Shown piece by piece: positions 54,399 to 64,000 of a stretch of DNA of 64,000 nt (positions are counted from its first letter, which is position 1; the number at the start of each line of letters is the position of its first letter). The stretch comes from Anseranas semipalmata (lineage: Eukaryota > Chordata > Aves > Anseriformes > Anseranatidae): assembly GCA_013399115.1 (NCBI GenBank), contig VXAA01002996.1, positions 993,853-1,057,852 on the forward strand, written 5' to 3'. The translations under genes were made by a program, and so were the position numbers. The notes under the pieces are model-generated. The model saw only the letters and a list, made by a program, of their open reading frames with translations, ran no database searches and was not told where the DNA came from.

Positions 54399-57300
54399 TA
54401 GGTCCCTACTGCCAGAAATGCTAATGCACGGAAGGGAAGACAAGGAAGACCAAGGCAACCTCTGCGGAGTACATTGCCGATGTGCTGCAGCAGCTACCTA
54501 AAAAGCAGACTTGTCCTTCATTTGGTTAGGAACTTTCTTGGTATTGACAAAATTGCCTGTGCTTTGAAGTCTCTGCTGAAAGATGGGCTAAGCCCAGAAG
54601 AAATAAATAGAAGTTTTTGCCTTCCACAGAGTTATGTTTTATTTATAAATTACATTAAACTTACAGAGTGATTGTCATGGACACCCGCGCAGGGACTGGG
54701 AAGGAACATTTGTGAGAAAAGAGTTGACAATCTCCCCAAGTTAACCCCTGGGATTCTTCAGTGCTCAGCCTCGTGTGTCTTTAAATGTACTTCAAGGTAA
54801 ACATTTATAAGCGGTACATTTAACAGTATTATTGCTTTGTCACTACCCTTGTCCTAGCTACGGCTTGTCTAGAGTTTTATACTTTACACACCCATCTTTT
54901 CTGAAAAAAAAAAAAAAGTTAATTTAAGTAGAAATATTTCAAAAGGCTTCCAGCATCAAGATTTCTTCAATCCCAAACACACTTTCCTCTCTGACCATTA
55001 TGACCACATCTTCTTTCCAGTCCCTACTGCTCCCAACATAGGCACTACTGGGTGCCAAATGGTGTTCAAAACTGTCTCCCTCCATCATAGACCTCACTAA
55101 GGGGGATTACAATTCTACAACGGACTAACTTTCTTGGCTACATTTTCTGATATCCTTTCCCTGAAGATAAAATGAGCCTTGGTGAAGGAAGGTTTTGAGC
55201 AGATCCTACTAACAGATTTGACTGAGAACAAGAGTAGAAAAGTAGTAGTGTCCTTAATTAAAATATCAGTATCAGCTCAAGGTTGGGAAGTGAGACTGGT
55301 CCCTCTGGGAACAACTATAACTGTGACCCTTGATTTTGTATGTGGAGGCTGGTATGAATCCATTAGAAATGTACACAGAGATTGCAATTAACTTTGTGCT
55401 CTGGATTATCTTTGGAGGCAGGCTTAAAAGCATGTTTCCTACTAAAATGACACAGATTTACATTTCCAAATCTCCTTGAACAGAGTTGCAAACTATCAGC
55501 CTTCATCACTACGGAGGAAAAATGGTATCACCACTCAGACCATTAAAAATAGAACAAAAGGGTGCTTTTGTTGGATGACTGCTGCACAAACCTTCTCTCA
55601 GTTCTTTCCATCTTTGGGAATTGAACTGAATGTAGTACAGTCTACAAGGGGGTTTTAATTGATTTGCTGTTACTGCAGTTTCTTGAAGAAATAGCACTTG
55701 TCACCAATGTAAACAAGAATAAATGCGATTCAGCTGCTATCCTAACATTAACCTCACCATTTCATTCTGAAAGACAGGATAGCTCATAACTGATTATTTT
55801 GTTTTCTTACAACAAATGTTAAATCTTGGATAAATCACTCATACACCTTCTTACATTAATATCTCAAAAGCACGTCAAAATGAAAAAAATAATTTCATGT
55901 TTTGCAGGGCTTTCAAGAAGGACTTTGACATATATATCTAGCTATTTATTAATTTCAGAGAGCTCCCATTTTTATAAGGTATTTAATTGAATCAAGCCAT
56001 CTCCTCCAAGGCCATAATTACCTTTGAGAGTGGAAATGTTCAGAGATCCATCAGCATTCAAGGCACGGGAGGAATTGTAAATCTTGTGATAGTGGGTATT
56101 ATTTCCACCTCCACATTAGGCCATACAGACTGAATCCACATGGGAAGCTCCCTTTCAAATGAATCCCATGCCCCTCTCTTAACACACAGACCACGATGGC
56201 TACACAATTGAGTTCTGAACAGCCTGCAGACTGTTTTGGGAACCAGCATTACCTTTTTAGCACAGCAGCTAAAATATCTGTTCAGGGCATTGGAGCATGA
56301 CAAGCCCTCTCCCGTTTTCAATCTCCATTCCTCCAGTTATCTCTGACTATTTAATTCTTTCATAGCTTATGAAAGTCATAAATCATTAAGCAGTAATTTT
56401 TATTTTATTTTTAATATATACTTGTACAAGGTAAGCAGTCAAAATCCTTCTCATAACCAGTGAAGCCCATGCTGGGTAGTGGATTATACTCACATGCTTT
56501 TTCTATTAAAAACTGCATCTTAAATCACACCACAATATGGTCTTTTGCAGGGCTCTGTACTTAGGAGTATTGTGATTTGTGTCTGAAGTCCTCATCTAAC
56601 AATTGCGTAATTTTTGTCTTTCATCTTTTGTGGTCTTTAAATCCTTCCCCTTTACTAAGGCTCATTTTTAATGTATTGCATATGACAAGTCACGCAACAT
56701 ACAATGAATTCTTCTACTATGGATTAATAGCTGAAAAGAGTGGGGAACAAATAAAGTAGTATTAGTATATGCCAGGAGGCATCTAACATTCCCCGCCACA
56801 GCCCCATACCAAATTCAAGGCTAGGCGAAGTGCTCTTTAATATTTCATTCTCAAGTTGGAGGTGTGTTTTCTGGCTGCCCAATTTCCTCCACTTGATTTT
56901 ATGTCAGGAAGTGAAATTACATTCCCACCAGCTGTTCCCCAGTCAGTGCCTGCGTGTCTCTCCTTTCCTTCTTCTGAAGGATTTATCTTTTATACACCAC
57001 TCACACAGGACTGGGGAACAGTCACAAAGCTTAGATTTGGATCTGAACATCCTCAGAATCTGCAAATCTGGGAATGTATTTTGGCTCAGGGTGACCAATG
57101 CTTAAGACCCAGACTTTTTCCTGTGTATACAGAGGACGAACGTACAGTGAAAATTAGGGAGAAGCTCCCTGACTACAGGATAAAACTGATAAAGATGCAT
57201 TAATTGCCAAACACTGTACCTTGCAGAAATGTTCTTTCTCACCATCCCTGAGCTAACATTGTAGCACACAGCTTTTGCTATTCAGATGATAGGACAATGT

Positions 57301-58888
57301 TTTTTTTTCTTGTTGGATTTTGGACAATTTTCTTTGCATTCTTTGTTAGAATTGTCAACATTGATTCAGTGATATTCATTTCATATTGGACAACAGGAAT
57401 TACTCTTCCATCCCTCTAACCAAAGACAAAGAAAAAATACTTGATCTATTTATCAATGTCCTACAAGAAAGCTTTCTTATACCTTGGTTAAATTACTCAA
57501 ATGACTGTTCATAATAAGGTAAGGAGTACGTGATTACAAATTGAAGTTTTCAAGTGAATATCACTAAGAAGTAGGACCCTACACAAAAAGGGTATAACGA
57601 CCTTCTGAGCAACTTAGTAGAGGATATATACCTTTTTCTTATTTTCTTATTTTATCAACAAAAAGTTTATAGTCTAGCAGAGAGCTCTGGTATTCTGTTT
57701 AAGTGTATTCTTGCTGCTAGACTGTTATCTTTTCATAGTAGGGAGGCTTTTTAAAAAAGTCAAGAGAACTATTTCCTGCCTGCCAGTACTGGACTCATGC
57801 TTTAAATGCAAATAATGTCATACAAGTATACACCGCATAATTTTAGTGTTTTGCATAAAATTAATGGAGACTGGCAAAGTCCCACCAGCTGTGACTCAGC
57901 CACCCGCCTGCAGCCCTCCAGCCTGCCAGTCACATTCGCCCCTCTGAACCCAAAGCAGCTCTCCCAGGTCGTCAAGGGGACAGCTTTGGTGGGTGTGCAA
58001 GTAGCAATTCCCCCGGAGAGCGATGGCAGTGCTTGGGAAAGTCCTCTGAGGTCTCCTCTCCCCACCACTCCTATGGTGCACCCTCCATGAGACAACTGGC
58101 AAGGCCACCACCGCATTTCCCTCCCTCCCCACATCCTACGACTTACAGAGGAGGGAGGAAGGATTTGGCAAGCCTTAGCTGGACCCTGGGGCTCATTCCA
58201 AGTGCTGAGGTTGGTGCCGGGACCAGGTGCTGGTCACGGGGTTGAATGCCTCATCCCCCTTGGAGATCTACTGGGTGCGGTGACACTCAGGACTCTCTGT
58301 GTCATCGTCCAGAAAAGGTGCTGAGAGGTGTAAAGGCAGCAAAGATGTGACCTCTGCACCACTCCACAATAAAAGGACCACACTGTGCCTTCCCTGTGTA
58401 GCCAAGGGTAGTAATCCCAACTGGTAATGACTTTAGATTAAATTGAAATTTCCACATTTAACTGCACTGTGATGTCTGTGTGCCCCACTGTGTCCATGCC
58501 AAAATGGCTCCAAGACAAATAAAGCGAAAAGACTCAAAAGCTGGGCTTCAGGCCAGTAAACATCACTGCAGTTTAACTATGTTGCAGATGAAGCAACTTG
58601 AGTTGCTTATAACTTGCAGTGTGGGATGTCGCAATTACACAACTAATCTCTTTAAAGGTTTTTCACCTACAATTTCAGTCCATTAGAGATACTTAATAGT
58701 TCCTTCGCTATTTAATGAAAAATGTTTAAAAATGATACATATACTCTGTTGACCAGACTGGCATAACACCATGTATTCTACAGAAAAAACAGCATCCTTC
58801 AATAATAATCATCAAAAGCCTTCTACTATGAAAACTTTTTCATCAGTCTAAAAAATGTTGAACAGAGTCATGCTGTCACTTGAAAGTT

Positions 58889-58930
58889 GCTTAATGCAGT
58901 AAGATTAATGCTTAATGCAGTAAGATTGAA
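58889..58930. repeat. 21-base tandem duplication
   Basis: The unit GCTTAATGCAGTAAGATT plus three bases occurs twice in direct tandem. The copies differ only in the last three bases (AAT, then GAA). This looks like a recent slippage or duplication in the CHN1 alpha-2 intron. Confidence 0.85.
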
Positions 58931-60350
58931 TTTTACCAAACAAACCCAAAGTAGTGACTTCCAGAACTCTCACAGAAGATTTTTACCCAGGCTTTACATT
59001 ACAATGAACCCTCTACCATAACATGCAAAGAAATCCTTTTGAAACAGCGTGCTGCAAGTCAGTGGCTGTCAGGAACTGTCACACCTCTACCACTAGTACT
59101 TAACAGGCAACAAATTGAATATTTAATATGGTCAGCTAGCATCAATATGCCCACCAATATTTCTCTTGTTAAAATGATCTGATCGCAGTAGGACAAACAG
59201 TGAAGATTCATACTTTAAACTAGTTGGGTGCTTCATCTCTCAGCAAATGCCGTGCAGGTCTGGTGCTCCAGACTCTGCTGGAGAAGGATTTGAAGGACCA
59301 AAGCTATGAGCTTCCCCTCTCTGTGGACTCTGTAGGGAGTTTAGTTTCATTATGATGGCCATGTACCCTGGGAATCATTAGTGAGACCCTTCCTTCCCCT
59401 CAAGACAAGCTGAGATCACAGCCATACTTCTGATTGGAAAAACAAACAAATGATCCAAACTAAGGTTAGTATTTCTTCTAAGCACTATAAGCATATTAGA
59501 TACTCCTAAGATCATTGTGAAGTTAGTGAAGTAGGGGAGCATATCAGAGTATTATACATGCATTCACATATAAACATATGTAAGAATACACTTTAAAAAG
59601 ACTTTCACATGCTGGCTTTCCAATAAACAAAGTAATTAGTTTAACATGATGGAATTTACATTATGTTTTCTTTAAGCTAAGTCTCCATCCCGTGAATAAA
59701 TGTTCAGGCAGCTGCTTTGTCTGCCTGATACTTTCCCAACCTCCTTCAATATTTCTGTTGTCACTGGTTCTAAGATTTCTTTGTTGTTCGTTTTTCTCTT
59801 TTAATCCAGGATGCAGTCAGTTCTCAGCTGATAATGCAACTCTCTGAAGAGAGCAATCCTTCTTCATAAGTCTGGCTGAGGCCAAAAATAGCTCTGTCAG
59901 CTTCTGACAGGCTGAACTTAGCCAAGTGAAATGTTTTAACATTTTATCATCTTAATGAACAGGCTTATTTATGACGTGGACAACTTTACTGTCATTGTAT
60001 GCAGACTGCTGAAGAGATTATGGAATGCATTTTGTTTGGGGAATGCTGAATATGTTAATAAATATATTTTTTTTGACCAACGAGAAATTGTTTTAGACAA
60101 TGTAAACAATTTTAAGATGAAATAGCTTATTTGACATAAAGGAGTGACTTAACAGTAACATCTATAATTGTGAAAAAAAACTGAGGAAAAGAACCTTACA
60201 ATGATAAAAAACAAATCTCTGAATCAGAAATTTGCAATATGCACAAGTACCATTAAAAAAAACTGCAACAATTTAAAATATTACTATTAATGCAATACTG
60301 GAAATAATTATGTAGACTAAATATCTACAGATACCTTTAGGACTTTATAG

Positions 60351-60364
60351 TTGGGGGGGGAGGG
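60351..60364. repeat. G-run (C-run on the CHN1 strand) just downstream of the SH2-exon donor
   Basis: TTGGGGGGGGAGGG on the plus strand lies about 60 bases inside the intron from the donor at 60423. On the transcript it is C-rich and could bind C-tract RNA-binding proteins, but that is speculation. Confidence 0.5.
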
Positions 60365-60423
60365 TTAGAAGTACGAAATAAAAAGTCTAACAGAAAAAAG
60401 AGTGTGGGTTAACAATTGCTTAC

Positions 60424-60712
60424 CCTCTTTTCAGCTACCTCATCCTCTCCTGTAGACTCTTTGCCATCATGTGCATCTCTCAGGGTTGGCATATGTTTTT
60501 TGTGTGCTGGCTCTCTGTTTAAAGTTGTATATCCTATGTGTTCATAAATTGGATTTATTGTCATCTTGGCAATGTATTCTGCTGCCTTGGTTTCAATATA
60601 AAGAGTAATCAATCCATCTGTCACCAGGTCATGGATGGACTCAAAACGTTTCTCCCCAACAAAGTGCTTTCCATCGTAGTAGAGTCTGAAGTTTCTGGTT
60701 TGACTTCCAAAT
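60424..60712 (-). CDS. CHN1: CHN1 alpha-2 exon: C-terminal half of SH2 domain and SH2-C1 linker, residues 88-183
   Basis: This alpha-2-specific exon completes Arg87 and encodes [20 protein letters not shown], then [49 protein letters not shown] and the acidic linker [14 protein letters not shown]. The SH2 domain binds phosphotyrosine partners, such as activated Eph receptors, and its contact with the C1 region holds the protein in a closed, inactive form. Ile126 and Tyr143, altered in some Duane syndrome families, are normal. The acceptor is TTTCATTGAGGCAG (AG at 60714-60713) and the donor is GTAAGC from 60423. Its 289 bases are 1 + 96 codons. The linker after LREPAH diverges most from mammals, as expected of a flexible segment. 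Confidence 0.97.
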
Positions 60713-63700
60713 CTGCCTCAATGAAATGGGAAAGTATTTTTTTTAAAGAACAGTAAGCAAGAATAAGGAAGAGTAATCAAGCCTTTGCAAACAATAAAAA
60801 ATACTTTATCACTTAAAGCTGTGACTATGCTCTGTGTCCAGTCCAGACGCGACTGAAAAACTCAACTACTACTTAGCACAGATAGGAAGGAGAGATTAAC
60901 AACCGCAGACAGATAGCCAAAACAGTGACTGTCCCAGAAGAAGCTGTTTGCTCTCGCATTCTTTTAGCCTCTCCATTATCCTGTGGAAAAACTGAAAATT
61001 ACTTCACGCTCTTTATGGCTTTTTTTAATAGTTTACTACTGCATCGCTGTAATCAATTTGCCTGGCTTTGATATGAAGAGTTCTCATAACAGAAACCTCT
61101 ATTACAGTTGATCAATACGGAGTTTTGACGCAGGCTCAGACCTCTGCACCCCTGCCTTCTTGCAGGAAGAGGCCATTCAGAGCTCAGCTCAGCTTCAGTG
61201 CCAACAATTACACTGAAGCAGAACCGCTGCCAGCAGTGGAGCAGCACAGGACAAAATGGCACAAGGGCAAGCATTCTTTATTCCTGGCCAAAGGCCAAGG
61301 ACTAACTCTTCAGGCTTTGTACAAAAGTCCTTCTGTGTTATGCTTGTTAAGTCCTGAGCTTCAAGCAAATCTTTGTAACATACAGGACATATAACGCATA
61401 AGCTATCTGATGCTAGCAATTCTGCAGTCTGAGTGGAACAGGATTTTGATACAGACTTTAGGGAACCATACGCAAGAACCTTGATTCTACCTGAATATTA
61501 GCACCTTTTCAAAAACTGTACTTTGAACCTGCAGCAATTTGCTGCCTGAAAGCAATCTCGACTTGTGAAAACACACCAGGGCTTGCGCTCAGCAACAACC
61601 GGCGCATTTCCTGCAGAGAAGACGGAGGCAAGGAGCTGCTCTCACAGCTCGCTTCTATGTTATTCCTTGGTCAGACAGCAGCAAGGGCGGCTGTTCAAGG
61701 TATTGGGACCCTTTGTGAGGTCAGATCAGCCAAATACATATTGAAAACTAAATCTGAAAGGATGGATTGCTTTTATTTCACAATCAAAAGCTTCATAGGA
61801 GATGTTAAAGAATAAAGTAAACACTGGTGCTTTGCTGAAGTGATTTCTTTTCAGTAGGGCACTGCCCAATAGCAGAAAGCATATTATTAGACCTTGCCTC
61901 AGGTGAAATATATGCATTCTTCCTGCAAATATGGGCAAATCATTTGTCCTGGGATGTATATTTTCTCCTCTTGTTTTCTGAATCAAAATGCCAAACCAAA
62001 CCATCCCCCCTATCAATAATCTGACAGTGACTGTAATTTCAGAAGCTGCTATTTTTAAAGAACACTTAAATGCGAAGCAACACACTCCTGGGGGGCTCTC
62101 AGGAATCCACATCTTGCTCACTAATAAAAGAGGACACAATGTGTAGAAACTACAGGGGCATTGTACTGGAAATGAATTGGTACTTCTATTCACATTTTTA
62201 CGCCACACAAACTGAAAGTTCACTGAATCGAACTGAAAAGCAAGAAATTACAAAACAGGAAAAAAGCACTTTTACCCAATGCTAATTTGATCACAAGATG
62301 CAATTCAGAGTGAACACAAGCCATTGAGGAAGTAGAAAGATAATGTCCTAACTTACAGCTGAAGATCTTTCTTCAAGGCACAAGCCAGGCAATGAGTCTT
62401 CTTTGAGAAGACTGGGCATAAACCAGTTTTAATTGGACTGTTACTTCTTCCTTCCCACGGATTATTTTTATTGTTATATCTGGAAGCTGGATGTGACCAA
62501 TACCATCCCTCAATCTCCTTCAACTCCCTATCTCCATATCCACCAATCCGACCTTCTTCCCTTCCAACAGTAAGATTTCTGAGGCACGCATTGTCTGCAA
62601 GTTTTGTATTCATACAGTGTTGAGTGCATTCAGGGACTAGGCTATACTAGTTTTCTTGAGTGGTAGAGTGACATAAATACTTTACTGTACAAAGTGGCAA
62701 AAACTAGTCAACTTAGCATGTGGCAAACGAGTTTTCACCATGAGATGTATTCCTTGCACGCCCTCCACTGTCAGTAAAGTCAGTATGAGCTAAGAGCACT
62801 CAGCACTCCATAGTGCCAAAGCGAACAACCTTCACTGCCTCCTGCTAAAGTCAGTGGGAACAACGCACATGGAGAACATACAACGTTAAAGTTTGACAGG
62901 AAAAAGAGTAAGTCTGAAGGTGAAAAATAATGGGCCTAAATGATAATATATAATAGAGTGATTTTTATTAAGCGATGCATCAGGTGAACTGCTGTTCTAA
63001 TCAGTAACATATGCTCCGACAGTACTTACAGCAGAGCTTTAAAGAAGTAGAAGGTCACTTATTGCTCTTAGCTTTCTAGAAGAGAAAGTATTACACTAAT
63101 CTTATCAAGGGAAGATAAGGCACAGAAAAGCTTCTCAGGGCCTATCACTACACATGTTGTCTTGATTTTAATAACATCCTTCAGAGTCTAAAGCAAAGTT
63201 CTGAAGAACAAGATGGCCAAATGCAGAGAATGATCAGAAGTTTTTAAAGGATTTATCCTCTTCCCATCAGGTTCAGTAGGTGCAACGGTCCTACCCCAGC
63301 AGGCCTTATGTTGTACATCTATTCAGACTGCTGCCCATAAAGCATGACAGATACTACAAGGAATAGGATTCCCAAAAGAACATAATCTTTATCCCACTAC
63401 TCCTGACCCACATTTCAACACAGAAGTATCTTATAGACAATATTCCACGGTTTTAATTCTTTAACAGCACCCCATGCCTAAACTCATCTTGTAAACCTCA
63501 CAGACTGAAACTTCTTCCTATATGGATCTGGGGAACTGCACATCAATTTCTTTTGGTATGTGTGGCCTTCTGAACATACATTCAACCTTCTTGGTTTAAA
63601 ATACATTAAGATAATTTAACAATTGGCGCTTAAAGAAAGGTATTTAGACAGACAAGTTACTCTGTATCAATGCCATAATCACTTGCAAAAGGTGCTGCAA

Positions 63701-64000
63701 GGGGTGAAAACTGAATGGTTTGCCTTTATCTGTTTTTCAATTTGTTCCAGATCGAACTGTTTTCTCTCTATTCATTCCTTATTGGATACATTGTGGGGAA
63801 ATGTATTGTTTTTCAAATTGAATGGTATTAGCAACAAGGAAGAAAAAAACCCCACACAAATCAATGCACCAACAATCTCTTACAAGGATTGTACCGTCAA
63901 TACCATGTCTAATAATCCTCCGTTTTATTTCTTTCAAACTCATTTAAATTTCTGGCCACACAATGATACTATTTTGATCAAATTACAATATAAATGCAAA
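60713..64000 (-). other. CHN1: CHN1 alpha-2 intron, running off the right edge
   Basis: This is AT-rich intron sequence upstream of the SH2 exon. I looked on the minus strand for the preceding SH2 coding block (the NRPKYYGREFHG and SYLIRESQRQPG region) and did not find it, so the 5' exons for residues 1-87 must lie to the right. Open frames such as 61726-62223 on the minus strand lack homology and are taken as chance. Confidence 0.8.

Larger units (their letters stand above)
41431..60423 (-). other. CHN1: CHN1 alpha-2 intron upstream of the alpha-1 promoter
   Basis: This is the upstream part of the 20-kb intron that alpha-2 removes (40415-60423). It is mostly AT-rich and holds CAA- and AAAAC-type simple repeats, an inverted repeat at 54364-54398, a tandem duplication at 58889-58930, and a G-run near the right end. 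I see no exon, RNA gene or recognisable transposon. It is a likely place for alpha-1 regulatory elements, but none can be named from one sequence. Confidence 0.75.

Noticed and set aside
61726..62223. 165-residue minus-strand open frame, sought as a possible upstream CHN1 exon
   Set aside because: It does not contain the expected SH2 sequence, has no conserved motif and lacks suitable splice sites in phase.

Overview
This is vertebrate nuclear DNA, almost certainly from a bird. Single-copy neuronal and muscle genes are split into short exons by kilobase introns with GT-AG junctions. The one clear interspersed repeat is a chicken-repeat-1 (CR1) LINE with the typical 3' end. The receptor-exon peptide resembles chicken CHRNA1 as I remember it but is not identical, so I infer a bird other than chicken.

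Two genes are present, both on the minus strand and arranged head to tail. At the left edge is the 5' end of CHRNA1, the muscle nicotinic acetylcholine receptor alpha-1 subunit: part of exon 2 (1-127), intron 1, the signal-peptide exon (1643-1682) and a short promoter with two closely spaced E-boxes (1805-1829). About 9 kb of intergenic DNA follows, with GC-rich patches and a TA/CA microsatellite. From about 11.1 kb to the right edge lies CHN1 (alpha-chimaerin), a diacylglycerol-responsive Rac GTPase-activating protein. The same order and orientation (CHN1 then CHRNA1) is known on human 2q31.

CHN1 coding exons, in transcript order, are 60712-60424 (C-terminal half of SH2 plus linker), 40414-40337 (linker and start of C1), 29037-28953 (C1), 17135-16962 (end of C1, start of RhoGAP), 16257-16180 (arginine finger), 15011-14874, 13855-13750 and 12328-12157 (stop codon). 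All junction phases agree. The alpha-2 exons in the window encode its last 372 residues. Together with the 87 residues encoded further right, outside the window, this gives the family length of 459. The alpha-1 isoform is complete. It starts at an ATG inside a CpG island (40588), and its first exon reads straight through the alpha-2 splice acceptor into the shared exon. It sums to 1005 coding bases, or 334 residues, matching mammalian alpha-1 chimaerin.

The rest is intron or intergenic sequence with simple repeats. I found no RNA gene, CRISPR array, prokaryotic feature or third protein-coding gene, and no previously undescribed system. The points most worth a second look are the dual-use splice acceptor and internal CpG-island promoter of CHN1, the N base in that island, and the paired E-boxes of CHRNA1.
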